Origin: Pterobdella sp. o SKG-2022
Taxonomy: Eukaryota > Annelida > Clitellata > Hirudinida > Piscicolidae
Assembly: GCA_964035795.1 (NCBI GenBank)
Contig: OZ038321.1
Location: 20,164,283 to 20,228,282, forward strand
Direction: 5' to 3'
Length of the DNA: 64,000 nucleotides
The notes below the pieces were generated by a model. The model saw only the letters and a list, made by a program, of their open reading frames with translations. It did not search any database and was not told the DNA's origin. The position numbers and the translations under genes were made by a program. This document shows, piece after piece, positions 12,001 to 24,182 of this stretch; the stretch's first letter is position 1, and each line of letters begins with the position of its first letter.

Positions 12001-15000
12001 TTGCCTTTTAATTCATTAGTTGGCGAAAAAATAGTGTTTATAATATAATTAGTTGAGTTTTTGACATTTGTGAATTTTCTTTTTTTTATATTATCATTAT
12101 GTTTCACTTGTAAAGTGCTAGGGGATTTTGGTGAATTATATATGGAGTTGAATAAATGTTTGTTTAGGAATTATATCTCAAATAAATGATTAACTTTTAA
12201 TATAATTTTTTAAATTTATAGATTAAGTGTTATTTAAATATATCGCTATATATATTAAACGTAGAAAAATAGATAGATAGATATACAGATAGATAGATAG
12301 ATAGAAAATCTTTGAAATAAAATATAATTGATAACGGACGATTTGGTAGTTATCATCGATGTTTTTCAATTCATAAACTTCTCATATGATTTCTTGAGCT
12401 CTGAATGAATAAGCTATGTAAATTATCTAAGTGATTAATACTTAAAAATACCGATACATCGATAATTGAAACACATAATTTGGTGTTTTTCCTATTATTA
12501 TAAAAGATTGAAGAATAACGTTAATTTCGAATTTGTTTATCGATAACCCATTTGATGGAAATTTCAAGGAAATTACAATAATTTCCAACAGGACCCGCGG
12601 TAAAAGACGAATTAAGTAAGAGTTATGATATGAAGTCTATCTTGAATAAGGAATCCGTCGTTAAGCCCATACAACTCAGTTCAAGCATACCTCCACAAAA
12701 TGCTGCTTCATCAAACATCACAGCCAATCAAACGCTAAAAGATGCTACTCATCACAATTCCAGCCAATTGCACAATGCTATTAATAAAAACTATTGTGTG
12801 AAAGAAGAAAAACTTGAAAAAAAAGTAGAAAATGATCTTCATAAAAACGAACAAAAACAACTTCAAAAAGATGTCAAAAAAGAGCCGACTCAAGAAAATT
12901 ACGACAATGAAAAGACAAATACAAGGGTTAGAAGCAAGGGCAGACCAACAAAAAATACCACAGTATTTAATAGCGGTTCATTGAGCAAGCCCATAATTAA
13001 GTGTTTGATTTGTTCCAAAGTCTTCAACAATTCTAGCGCATTGGCCAAGCACAAGTTAACTCACAGTGATGAGAGAAGATATACATGTAATTTATGCTCA
13101 AAGGCATTCAAACGCCAAGATCACTTGTAAGTTTGTGTGTCAGTGGTGTAGTTGTTGTTATATTCATTGATATGTTTTTAAATAATTGATGTGATAGTTG
13201 TTGGTCTTATTCATAGTTTTATCGATATTTTATTAACACTTTTTAAAATATATTATAAATATGATGTGTCTAATAATTTTTTTTTAAATCAAGCCATTAA
13301 AAATGATGATAACAACGTGTAATATATTGGTGACCATTTCTACGAAAAATTTTTTAGGATAATTATCTCAATCATTGGCAAAAAAAATACTAAAAATTTT
13401 ATTTTCATCTTTATTTACCACCAGGAACGGGCACATGATGACACACAGTAGCAAAAAACCATTTGAATGCAAGTTTGCCCATTGCTTCAAGAGTTACTGC
13501 GACGCCAGATCTCTAAAGAGGCACCTTCAAAACTACCATCAAGCTTCCACCAAGTCCAATGATGTGCAGTTGGAGGCTGGAGGAGGCAGTAAGATGGCCG
13601 ATGTGTGGGCTCCTGGCTTCAATCCTTTGGAGTTAGTTCACTTCATTTTGTTGGATTTGACTATACTATTGTAAAATCCGTTTCTCATTCAATTATTATC
13701 ATGGGTTAAGGTATTAGACTGAAAAGAAAGCAACTTAGTACCAATAGCTACATGTTACTTTTCTGTTAGAAGCTAGATATCATTAGACATCATTATTAGG
13801 TACAGATAGGCCGATATTTGTTGCCATTCAGCTTAGCGGATTGTCATAGTTGACAACGGTAAGTCAAACATCAAGTATTGTAAGGAAAGTTCTCAAATTA
13901 GGATAATTTTGAATTTGATGTTAAATTGAGCTAGCAGTCTTATAAAAACTTTGTCCTAAATAAAATGGCTCATTTAAAAACTACGGTTTAAATAGTCCTA
14001 GTAATCTAGACCGGTTGCTGCCAAATCTATTTACTGAGGCATATAAAAATAAAGTCTATTATATTTAATAACTATACCAGTTACTATTGTTTTTATAGGG
14101 TTGCTTAGGTAATATAGAACATTTGTGAAAAATGTTTGATAAAGTTAATTTTTAAGAACGTAGCTTTTACTTTTTAATTATTTTTTAAACTTGAGCATTT
14201 TATGACTATCAAAAAGCTGTGTTCTCCAGTATAAAGTTGATAAACCACAGTGTTTTTTATATATTTTTTCCCCTCAAGTATACTATTTTCTTACCTTATG
14301 AAATCTTTGTAAAATGGAAGTCTTACTAAAAATCATTAAAAATATTATGGGAATGAGAATTATTTGATGATAACGATGTAGATCTAACTCTCAGTTGTGT
14401 TCAAGTAACAGTGTGGGTAATATTTTCATTTTTTCTTACTTGGATTTTTTGCTTTATGTAAATACTTCACAACTTTTTCTCATAAGAATGAGGATGAGTG
14501 TTGGAGTTGTATAATAAAATTTTTCATCACTTTTTTGAATGAAGATTCACAAACCACGTTAGTTATGCACATCTTTTTATCAATATCTTATGAATTCCGG
14601 TTGTTTTCTTTGCACTATCTTGGCAGAATTATAAGCATAATTCATTCTTGTTTATTATCAGTAGTAGTAGTTGCATTATTAGAACTAATTATTTTTTATT
14701 ATTATTATCAGTAGTAGTTTTAGTAAAAGAAATAATAGTAATGTAATGAAGACTGTTGAGACTGCTTTTCAAAAATACAAGCACACGATTGAAAAATGTA
14801 TCAAAAACATTTATTTAAAACCGACTTCGATTGTTAAAATATGGCATGCAAAAAACACATCAGCCACATTGAGAAATTCATTAAATAAACATTATCAATT
14901 GGATGGCACAACAGTGAGCCAAAGCCTATTAAATGCATGGTGTGTGGCAGAGGCTTCAGAAACATCGCGGCACTAAACGGTCATATGAGGCTGCATGGGG

Positions 15001-17838
15001 GGTACCTCAACAGGGTTTGTGTAATGTTTTTTTGCTGCAGCCTTTATCAACTTCGTGATTGGATAAATTTAATGAGTTGGATTTAATTGATTGATCTGTG
15101 ATATTCGTTTTATTATATTTAAAAAAAAATATTTTATCAATTATTTTTAGAAATATTTTGAATGCCACAGTATAGGTTGAACACTAAGTCTAATTTATCG
15201 TTGAAATTTTCAGCAGGAACCGTTGGAACTCAAAGTAAATAAGAAGATTAACTCTGAAGACAGTTTGGACAGTTCAAAACACGTTGAAGACCAAGGAAAG
15301 AGTTTTAATGTTATCCCGAAGCATGGAGACATTAAAACTCAACAAATACAAACGAATGAGATGGCATCTGATGATGGAGTTCAAAAAATAATGAACTTTA
15401 AAAGTAAAAATGACGGGAAGAAAGAATTAAGCATGCAATCTCTGAAGATTAATGATGTTGCAGACGACAAACTCTCCCAAACTTCAAACTTATTATCAAA
15501 CAAAAGTTTTGAAACGACAGTTCAAAACTTTGGAAACGTCAAAGATACATCAAAAGAGGCGACCGAAAAAAGAAGGGGTGAACAGAATAACTCCACTATC
15601 AATAGTAGTTTTAAAGAGAGTTTGTTGTATATGAGGAGACTGAGGAAAAATTCAGAAAAGTCTTCTAGTAGAAGTAACACTAGTCGGAGGTCTAGTTTAG
15701 AAGACAATACATCAGGTAAACAGAATGACAAGGTCAGAGTGAACAATGATGCAGATGTCAGTAAGGATGAATACCACGATGCTTCTCATTACTCTGTGCA
15801 TAAGAAAACTTCTTTACAGGCCTGGGTTGATTCTGTTCCTGCTATCTATGCTAACAACACTGAAACTACTAAAAATGACTGTTCTTTGAAGAATGTTATG
15901 ACTAATGAGGAAAAGAATTTTTCAAGCGTGAAAAGTTTTGCTTATAATTTATCGTCCTCGAATGAAGCGCTTTCAAAATTAGATATTAATAACGATGAAA
16001 GTTCAAAAAATGTTTTCAGAGCTGACTTTCAAGCATCTTCAAATAAAATTAATGGACTAAATGTTTCTAAGACGAAGCACGTCTATTATCAACATGGTGA
16101 ACAGGTGAACGTTTTCAACAAACCTAATGAAAAGACAGAAGTAAGACGAGGCTCACCATCGCTTCCATCCACGCCATTCACTGCTCATACGCCTTACACT
16201 CCTCGCACTTGCGGGCCTCAGTCACCCAACGAGGCAAACCATTTCGAGTTTCCATGCGTCCCATCACAAGACTCTTCCCAAGCCGCCATTCCCTCATCCA
16301 CCCAATGTGCCAGGGACCCCCACGCTAGAACTGACAAGGGGACCAACAAAGCTGGTCTGTTTGGCTTGTTTTGTGGCTTTAGTTTTTTTAATACTTTATG
16401 AGGTTTAGTGTAAGTTTTTAAGATGGTGGGTGTGTATAAATATTCGTGGTGTTATAGTAGTTTTTGCTTTCAGCTTTGATGTATATTCATTCATATTTAA
16501 TATTGACACGTTTTCAAAATTATAAGTAAATATTTATCTAGAACTACGGAGGCTTGCTTTGAGGCTTATAGTTTTTAAAATGTTTCAAATTGTTCATTTT
16601 TCAGAGTTATTGCACTTTCCAAACGTATTTCAAAGCAACGTTAAATTTTCAAACGTAAAATAAACATAAAACCGACGTACCCACAGACCTCATTCCAGTC
16701 TTGAGTCCGCAGTCAGGCGCCAAATGTGCCTTCATTCCTCCTCAAACTGATTCACACAAATATAACCAGACTTTTCCTAGACAAAAATCCACTTCACGGC
16801 ATTCAAGAAACATGACGCCTATCAATAACAATGTTCCATACACACCCCCTCCTATTCTTAGTCCTGTTGTCAACAGAGCTTCAGTTTGTGATGTTCGTGA
16901 AAAGGTCCACAATAGAAAAACTATCGAAACAAATCCATTGATAGCCAACAAAAAGACCTTCGCAGAGCACAAGTCTCTGAACAAAAACTCGAACATCGCT
17001 TCCACTCTACCGTAAGTTTCATATACATTTATCGAAATTAAAAATTAATGAATATTTTCAATAGATTTTTTAGTATAAGACTCTATCTATAGGCTCTATA
17101 GTTTATATTTAATATAAAGATTACATAATCAGACGTTAAATTAAACAGGCACGTCAACATAGGTGCCCTCTACCAAGCAGTCTTGCCATCTTACAATGGT
17201 GAGTGTGTACTTTTATTTAATAGTTCACTTCATTTTATAATATAATCGTTAAAAGTTCATTATAGTGATATCCAACCCAGTGAATTTTTTATAAGGATAT
17301 CTTAAAAATAGATTGATTAAATTTGATTTAATTCTTATGTTTTTAATATTATTCTTTTTAATCATATAGGACCTATTCATCTTAAAAGGATTGAATTTTG
17401 AAAAGGTGCATAATAAACAGCTTTTTATCAATGCTACTATTTAATAAGGGGATTCTTCACAAAACGCCCTTAAAAAGAGTCAGCCATTAGAAAAGCCTAC
17501 AGGTATCTGCTTTTGTTTCTCTATAATTATTAATTAAATTGTCTGGTGCTTTGAAGTATCTCGAGGGTTTTTTGAAGGCTATTTTCAAGTTTTATCTTAA
17601 CGTTTTTATTCAAGGACCAAAATAATTTTTATCTTTTTTAATGAATAAAATTTGAGTAAAACCTATTTATTATACATTTTTAACGATGGATATAGTTTGA
17701 AAACATTTGAAAGTATATATATTTAAAAAATTTATCAACCTAAAAGCAATATGCTAAAAATACAACAAGGGCTACAAGTTTAAAAGCTTTCGAAGCTCTT
17801 CGATTTACTGGGAAATCATCACTTGATAATTGTTTCTT

Positions 17839-17869
<31 letters not shown>

Positions 17870-20800
17870 TTTTCGTCTTTAGACATAATCACAGTTAACA
17901 ATGAGTCCTAATAATTCCTCGATACGCATCTTTATCGATTTTTTCAATGTTGTTCATGTTTAATCTGAGAGAGTTCACGTCATTTATTAATGTATTGAAA
18001 AGAGTTGATGGGGGTCTGCCTCGTTTTCTCTTGGAATTCTTTAGGGCTTTTTTTAAGATGTTTTTTGCCGGTGGGTCGTTGCGACATATATGTCCCAGCA
18101 TTTTCAAACTTCTCAGTCTCACTTCCCAGTGCAGCGGTGGCATGACCGAGTCGCATTCTTCGTTTTACATAACATCTGGCCAATACACTTTTTTTAGTCT
18201 TCGTATTTGCTTTCTTTGGAATGAGTCTATTAAGCTTTTGATGTTTTTGGAGTCTGCCCATGCACTGCAGCCATATAGGAAAATTGAGAAGACATAAGCT
18301 TTATAAATTCTTATTTTTTTCTCTACACTAATCCCACTCTTCCAAATTGGGTTTAATCTGTTCATCGCTAGAGTTGCCAGTTTTTCTTTTTTTGATGTCC
18401 TCACATGTACCAATGTAGCTTCCAAGTATTTTCATTGTTTTCCGCCCAGTGTTCTCTTCATTAAGCAGCATTTCTTCCGTTTTACTTTTGAGCGTAAAGC
18501 CCCATTTGCGGAATATTGCTTCAAGTTCATCTGGTTTGATGTCATTTGGTAAGACGAAGTTTACGTCATCGATGTAGATGAATTCATAGGAGTTTTCTTG
18601 GTAGGTGGTTCTTATCTCTTTCATGCATGCTTCTAGGTATACCATGAACAAGACAGGGCTCAGAGCATCTCCTTGAGGGCATCCTATGTTTGTGGTAAAG
18701 CTTTCGCAAGTGTTTTTATTCTATCTTATGCCTAAGGTCATTTTTGTTAAAAGAAGTTCGATTATTTTGAGTTTAAATTCTAAGATTATGGTGCTTAAAA
18801 TTTCTATAAATTTTTTCCTGTTTATGGTGTTGAAAGCAGATGACAGCTCAATGCTGGTTATTTTCATTGTACATCCTGATTTCACTTTGTCATCAATTGC
18901 TATTTTATGAGCCCATAGGATGTCTGTTTTTGACCGAGTTGGTCTGTATGCTGCTTGGGTAATGGGAAGGTATTTTTCTATGAAAGGTCTTATTCTATTC
19001 AGTATTATTAATGATAAGAGTTTTTTTATTGTGTTTAGTAAGATGACAAGTCTCGTGTTTGCTGGAGAATGAAGTTTGCTCTTTTTTGTTATTGGTATAA
19101 TAATGCCATGGTTGAAGATTGATTGAGAAAAATTATTGCTTTGAAGTTCTTTGTTTAATGCTATTGTAAGCGTTTTTTTTTCTTGCTAAATCAAAAAGTT
19201 TTGTCAACTAATCAACTTATTTACTATTGTCTTTCATTTTTTTAGATTTTTTTAAAATTTAATGATAACTAAAGTATATAAAAAATAAGCCAATTTTTCT
19301 TCAATGTAGTGAATATGTTCATAGCTTTTGTTTGTTAATCATTGGAATTTAATGGATTCATTATAGTAAAATAGAAAAAAAACAAGCCATATCAAATAGA
19401 GACTTTATGGAGCGGTGCAGAAGTGGCATTATTCGAAGAAGCCATGAATTTGCATGGCAAGAACTTCGCCATGATTTCTCAAAAGGTTTTTATTTACTCA
19501 TCCATTGCATTATATATATTAGATTCCATTGCTGTAAGTTTCCCAGGTATCAATAGACTCCGGTAGCATATATTGACCAAAGTGATGTTTAGGTTTGTAG
19601 TCATTTTACTTGGTGAATGTTTTAGTGAATGTCAGCAAGGCAAATGGCCAGGGGTAGCTAATAACATTGGGTATTCTTTTTTATCACGATATTAATTTTT
19701 TCTTGATTGGAAAAGAATTGGCCAACTGTTGCCGTTATATGGAAACAGTATAAGCTACTTTGAATGAAGAAAATTTTCCTAATAAATAAAAAACATACCA
19801 ATCAAATTTTTTTTTCTACTGAACATAAAAAGAATTCGCTGTTATGATTATACAGGACTAGATTCTTATATTATCAGCTCATATTAGATTCATTCAACTA
19901 CTTTCTTTAAATATATCAAAAATTTAAACATGTTTGTTTGAAAATGAATTTCGTTAAGTTTGGTTTTATCATAATCTTTTAGGCATGTTTGCAGCGCAAA
20001 ATTGATGGTGAAAATAATAGAAAAACAATAATTAGCATGTACAATAACCAGGTGAGAACTAAGAACACGAAAAAATGCATTTTGTTCTACTACACTTGGA
20101 AGAAGAAAAGCATTGAGAAATATCGTGCTTTCAAATGCATCCACTCATCCAAGCGATACAACTTGAGGTGTGGTAAGTAGATTTAGAAGCCAGGTGTGGT
20201 AAATGGTTTATTTCTGAAGGTTTTTATCATCATCATTTACGTTTAATATGTTTCCCACTTGCCTGGGTTATCAATCTATCGCTAAAAATGTGTATTGATA
20301 AGTGACTGATGGTTGTTATAGTTTTCATTGATATTGTGATCAAATTATATACTCTATGATGTTGACTTTTTGATATAATAATTGATTAACTGTATTGACT
20401 GATTATTACTACATCGTGTCTTGCCACGGTGATATGTCGACAATCTCTACGTTTATAACGCTTTTAGGAGATGCTAGTATTTTGTACGGGTTGTGTTAAT
20501 AGTGGTTTTATAATCTGTAATGGAACATTATTACCCCATTCTATTGTGCTTTTTATATTACTCACTTGAACTGATTGCTGTGTGCATTTTGAAAACATTC
20601 GACGTAAGTTGTTCATATTTTTGTATGTTTGCATCGCCATTAATGCTTGATTCGTAAGGTTACTCTCATGGATCATGAACTATGTAAGTTATTTTTTGTA
20701 ATATTATTGACATTTCAAAATTTATAGTTAGCTTTTTCATTGAAATTTGTTGAAACTTTTAGACTTTGAATTTGTATTTGCCGATTGTACGCCCCATTAT

Positions 20801-21212
20801 AGACTTCTCTGTTGATTTTGAATCAAATTATAATCATTATTGTCTTATATCATCATTCTTTTATGTTTCTATCGTGATTTTTCGTTGTTTTTTGACATTG
20901 CTAAATTTATTTTTTTTCAAATTTGAAAAATTATGAAATTTTAATGAATGAGTTTGTTTGATGATACTTGGAAATATAAAAATAACTATCATCTTTCTGC
21001 GTCCAATCCTGCCTAGACGGAAGTATCAAGTTCTCAAAGTAAAATTACTTATTAATAAGAAACGAGAACTTATGTGACGATTGTGATAATAAAGATAAAG
21101 TTATGAAACACTTAAAAACGTTTTTATCTGTTTTGTAACGTCAGGTAATTATCCACACGACCATTTAGATGACCTTTCAACGCCTTCAAAACCACAGTCT
21201 CTCGTGCCATGA
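9088..21212 (+). CDS. C2H2 zinc-finger, ELM2-SANT chromatin protein (ZNF541/TRERF1-like)
   Basis: Probable transcriptional co-regulator. ELM2-SANT proteins of this class recruit histone deacetylases. Exons read in phase: 9088-10008 (its start may instead be an acceptor near 9132), 10227-10386, 12592-13126, 13425-13631, 14915-15014, 15214-16354, 16687-17011, 17149-17198, tentative 17449-17502, 19387-19485, 20052-20172 and 21145-21212 with TGA. The first two exons are Asn/Ser/His-rich. Three adjacent C2H2 fingers span exons 3-4 (CLICSKVF, CNLCSKAFKRQDHLNGHMMTH, CKFAHCFKSYC); a separate finger, CMVCGRGFRNIAALNGHMRLH, fills exon 5. A Ser/Asn-rich exon and a VPYTPPPILSPV motif precede the ELM2 start HVNIGALYQAVLP. 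The SANT domain is split at 19485/20052 and ends FYYTWKK. The rest of ELM2 was not found, and the phase jump (1 to 0) before 19387 implies at least one missed exon. Family clear; exact orthology open. Confidence 0.72.
11470..11830. other. less AT-rich stretch in intron 2, origin unknown
   Basis: Within the 2.2-kb second intron of the zinc-finger/SANT gene this block is clearly less AT-rich than its surroundings. Open frames of about 60 codons exist on both strands, but none resembles a family I know and no splice sites join them to the host gene in phase. It may be a decayed mobile element or pseudogene fragment. Confidence 0.3.
12268..12305. repeat. (GATA)n microsatellite
   Basis: Short, slightly interrupted GATA/ATAG tetranucleotide run in an intron of the zinc-finger/SANT gene. 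Similar short GATA-type runs occur near 36570-36630 and 55500-55570. Confidence 0.85.
13690..14070 (+). repeat. dispersed SINE-like repeat family A, copy 1
   Basis: Degenerate copy of a roughly 320-400-bp repeat found many times in this window. Diagnostic blocks in order are a GATATTTG...TTGTCAT block, CTTAGCGGA, a GTTGACAACGG block, GAGCTAGCAGTCTTATAAAAA, AATCTAGACCGG and a terminal GCTGCCAAATC...TACTGAGGCA. It sits in the intron between zinc-finger exons 4 and 5. It has no coding capacity. Family A is non-autonomous by inference; I cannot see target-site duplications. Confidence 0.6.
17449..17502 (+). other. tentative extra ELM2-region exon
   Basis: This is a candidate 54-nt exon of the SANT gene between an AATAAG acceptor and a GTATCT donor. 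It continues the ELM2 reading frame from 17198 (phase 1) with GDSSQNALKKSQPLEKPT. It does not look like the conserved ELM2 core and ends in phase 1, so it cannot join directly to the SANT exon at 19387. It may be spurious. Confidence 0.3.
17841..17863. repeat. (TA)n microsatellite at the LINE 3' end
   Basis: A TA dinucleotide run lies immediately beyond the 3' end of the minus-strand LINE remnant. It could be the simple-repeat tail of the element or a target site preferred by it. Confidence 0.7.
17895..19190 (-). mobile_element. 5'-truncated non-LTR retrotransposon (LINE) reverse transcriptase
   Basis: Reading on the minus strand from 19190 downward, the order of motifs is that of LINE ORF2: a fingers motif HGIIIPITKK, LLNTIKKLLSLIILNRI, AAYRPTRSKTDIL, a degenerate motif A (ITSIELSSAFNTINR), the QGDALSPVLF block near 18680, the catalytic YIDDVNFV near 18570, LGSYIGT, then FLYGCSAWA and the distal LGHICRNDPPAK...KRKRGRPP tail. 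There is an in-frame stop just before the QGDALSPVLF block and at least one frameshift near 18410, so it is dead. The 5' part (endonuclease, ORF1) is absent. It is inserted antisense in the intron between the ELM2 and SANT exons of the surrounding gene. Clade not assigned. Confidence 0.88.
19530..19670 (+). repeat. family A repeat, partial copy
   Basis: Partial, decayed copy containing the block CAATAGACTCCGGTAGCATA followed by GTCAGCAAGGCAAATGGCCA. It lies in the intron that splits the SANT domain. Confidence 0.5.
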
Positions 21213-22258
21213 TCGAATCAGCTTTGACTTTCATTTTATTGTTTTCAGGCCTTTTAAAAACTGACTAACTATTTCTAAATAACTACCTAACTTCTAAGAT
21301 ATTCAGAATATTATTTCGAGACTATCAATAATCTCAATGTCATTTAAATGTGCCTTATTATTATAAATGTACTCCACACTACCATTATTGCTTGTATGTA
21401 CATGATAATGGAGTATGAATGTTCACAAATAAAGACACCGTGGTGGATTGATGGCTTGTAGCGAGCCTCAATGCACGAAACATAAAGACCTCATACTAAG
21501 CAAATTTTTTTGCATTCTCCTTTAGCTTGTATATAAAAAAGCTTTTTGAGCTTTTAATACAAATAATAACATCCAAATGATCAGCATATTTTCGTTTGAT
21601 ATGGGTCGTGAGTGTAGTTTTATAACGAAATTAAAGTAGAAGAATCCATAATTTTTCATTTCATTTATAATAAATGATTCAAATGTAGCTAGATGCATTG
21701 AAAAAATGAATTTTATATATTTCAAAACAAGTGTTTAATGGCAAAAAATCATTCATTTAAAAACGTTGAATTATTAAAATTCGACTGAAATCCATCATTG
21801 ATTATTGTGAAATCAAAATGTGATAACGCATCAGTACATACTGCTTGTTCTTATCGGCGTCTATCACACATTCCCTGTACATCTTGCAAGTAGGGCGTAC
21901 AATCGGAAAGCTTGTATAAGAATTGTGATGAGTATTGTGTCTGTAGACGCCGCATATATATTCTATAAAACCTCTTCATTATGGTTCTATCCTTTTAAAG
22001 AAAATGTCGAATCAATAGCCTAGATCGTTTGGTAATATGTGATATTTTGTTTTAATTCTTTAATTTTCTTTCAACTTTTTATAGTTTAAATATAAGGCGT
22101 AGTTTTAAAACAGTGTAATGAATATTTTAAAAGTATATGAATCAAAGAATCATATAATTTTACGTTTCGTTATACGAAAAGATTGAGCGTTAAAAACAAT
22201 TGATATGGAGTTGTGAGAATAACATAAAATAACTATAAACTAATAGAAGGTTGAAAGA
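21213..22258. other. intergenic, no gene seen
   Basis: About 1 kb between the stop of the zinc-finger/SANT gene and the start of the membrane-protein gene, both on the plus strand. Only short ORFs without family signals are present. It should hold the 3' end of the first gene and the promoter of the second. Confidence 0.4.
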
Positions 22259-24182
22259 ATGAATGAATCAAACAGCAATTTGATAAGTTCCAGCACAGAG
22301 TCTAGAATGTATGACACTTTCAACATTGATGAAGATGCCGAGGTTTGGGAAGACAACAATGAGGCGAGGAAATCCACTGCTTCATCCATCGAAATGAGGC
22401 CTCGCAACCCAAGAAAACCAAAAATATTATTTTCACCAAAAAAAATCACAACCAGATTTAGTTCTCGCTCTCCTAAGAAAGTGAAGTCTACTTCGTCGGG
22501 AATAATTTTGTCTTCACGCTCAGCTGCCAGTTTCAACTCAAGACCCAGGACAAAATCGATCTCTTCATTTGGTAGACTGACGTCCTTTATGACTGGTTCC
22601 CCGCGTCCTCCAATCAAATATAGCTCCAGGTTCAAAACAAATACAAGAAACAGGAAGGCTACGAAAGTGGAGGAAGATGGCAAGCTAAAAAAGACTCACA
22701 GTGTCGATAGTAGTTACAAAGATGACATATCTCTCAGTATGTTTGTTTGTGCTACTTAATTACTTTTCAATAAGGCTCTTTAAGTAAACAGCAGAAAGCT
22801 CAGCCTAAAAATAGAAATTACCAATATTTTTAAAAAACATAATGAAATAAAATTCATTTACAGATACAAACACCGAAAACAACACGACACGCGGCTCAAT
22901 GGTGATAGCTCCTCAGGCCGCAGTTGATGCTGCCAGATTGGCCCTTGCTGCCAGAGCAGAATACGCTAAAAAATATAACTCTGAATGTTTAGAAAAAGGC
23001 ACATTCTATATTGTTGTAGATGATAAATCGAAGAACGAGTTGGTAGGAAAACTTGCTAGTCCGGGTCAGCTAGAAGACATTGGCAACCAGTTGTTAGAAG
23101 AAGTTCAAAGGTTAAACGATGAAAACTCTTTAGATGCCGACTCGGAACTAACAAATTTAGAATTTACTAAAGTTATTTCTTCATCAAAATCAAAAATCCA
23201 CAAAAAAAGTCGTTCAAAAGGCACAAGAAAGCCTTCTTTTTCTGGAAAAAAAACAAAAACTTTTGAGAGTTCTCAGATATCAATCAACAGCAAATCTTCA
23301 TTCAACAGCCACCAAAGTGATGTTCTTACTCCAAACTCAGATGCATCAGATGCCAACCAATCCAACCTTCTTCTTCCCGGCATACCGTCTTTGCGTTTGC
23401 ACATACCAAGCTTGAAATCAACAAAAACTAATCCTTTTTTTCAATGTGACACAAATACTGCAAACGAAGAGTTTAAATCAACAGCACTTACTACCAACTC
23501 AACAACCATTAACACACCAGAGGATTTCATTTCATATCCTTCACCTGCAGAGTTTCACAATAAAACCAAAATCGAAATGGAACCCATGAATAAATTTATT
23601 TTTTCTTCTGAAACTGAATTAAGAAAACAAATTCCTACAAGACTTGAATCAAAAAGCAAAAAGTTGAAAAGAAACAGCAAAAATAGCAGCATTGTGACAA
23701 TAAATGAGAAAAAAAAAGATTTGTTCATTAAATTAAATCAAAATAAAAATGTTCAGCAGGACTCAATCCAAAGACTTTCTTCCACAGCATCTTCAGTTTT
23801 TGAACGTAATGGCTCTTCATACGTACCCTTCACTCAAGAAAACCCCATCACCACTACTTCAGCTAACAGCAAACCGGTTTCTCCAGTGTCTCTTGCAATT
23901 GCAGGAGTTGTGATGTTGAGTGGCACTTGCGCTTTCGTTGTATCTTTTGCTCTAGGCAAACAAGGCAACTGGACTTTGGCAGCCTCTGTGATCATGGGCC
24001 TCGGGGCAGTGGCAGTCTTTTGTGGACTATGTTGGTATTTGGCTCATACTTCAGCCCCATCTGCTCAAAAGAACAACAATTCAAATGGCCTGGAAATCAA
24101 AGTTGTGGACAGAAAACAATTGGAAAATCTGATGAAGAAAGGTGTTTGTTTCGAGTCTGTCAACAACGCCTCTATCGCTTAA
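22259..24182 (+). CDS. unrecognised protein with two C-terminal membrane segments
   Basis: Two exons, 22259-22736 and 22864-24182, join in phase (A|AT) to give 598 residues. I do not recognise the family. Exon 1 encodes a basic, Ser/Arg-rich, probably disordered region with SPKK/SPRP motifs, after an acidic patch (NIDEDAEVWEDN) near residue 21. Exon 2 opens with an Ala-rich, probably helical stretch (AAVDAARLALAARAEYAKKY), then a compact-looking segment (GTFYIVVDDKSKNELVGKL), then about 250 Ser/Asn/Lys-rich residues. Near the C-terminus are two hydrophobic segments of about 20 residues, one around SLAIAGVVMLSGTCAFVVSF and one around AASVIMGLGAVAVFCGLCWY, joined by a short loop. No signal peptide is visible, so a tail-anchored hairpin with a long cytosolic N-terminus is likely (inference). 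Start chosen as the first in-frame ATG. Confidence 0.7.

Noticed and set aside
14746..14976. ORF of 76 codons before zinc-finger exon 5
   Set aside because: It reads the finger exon in the wrong frame; the CMVCGRGF frame starting at 14915 is the real one.
17895..18425. Separate short genes on the minus strand
   Set aside because: They are frameshifted pieces of one LINE reverse transcriptase, not independent genes.
20464..20676. Minus-strand ORF of 70 codons in the region after the S/ANT exon
   Set aside because: It lies in the intron before the last exon of the plus-strand gene (21145-21212), has no family similarity and no partner exons in phase.
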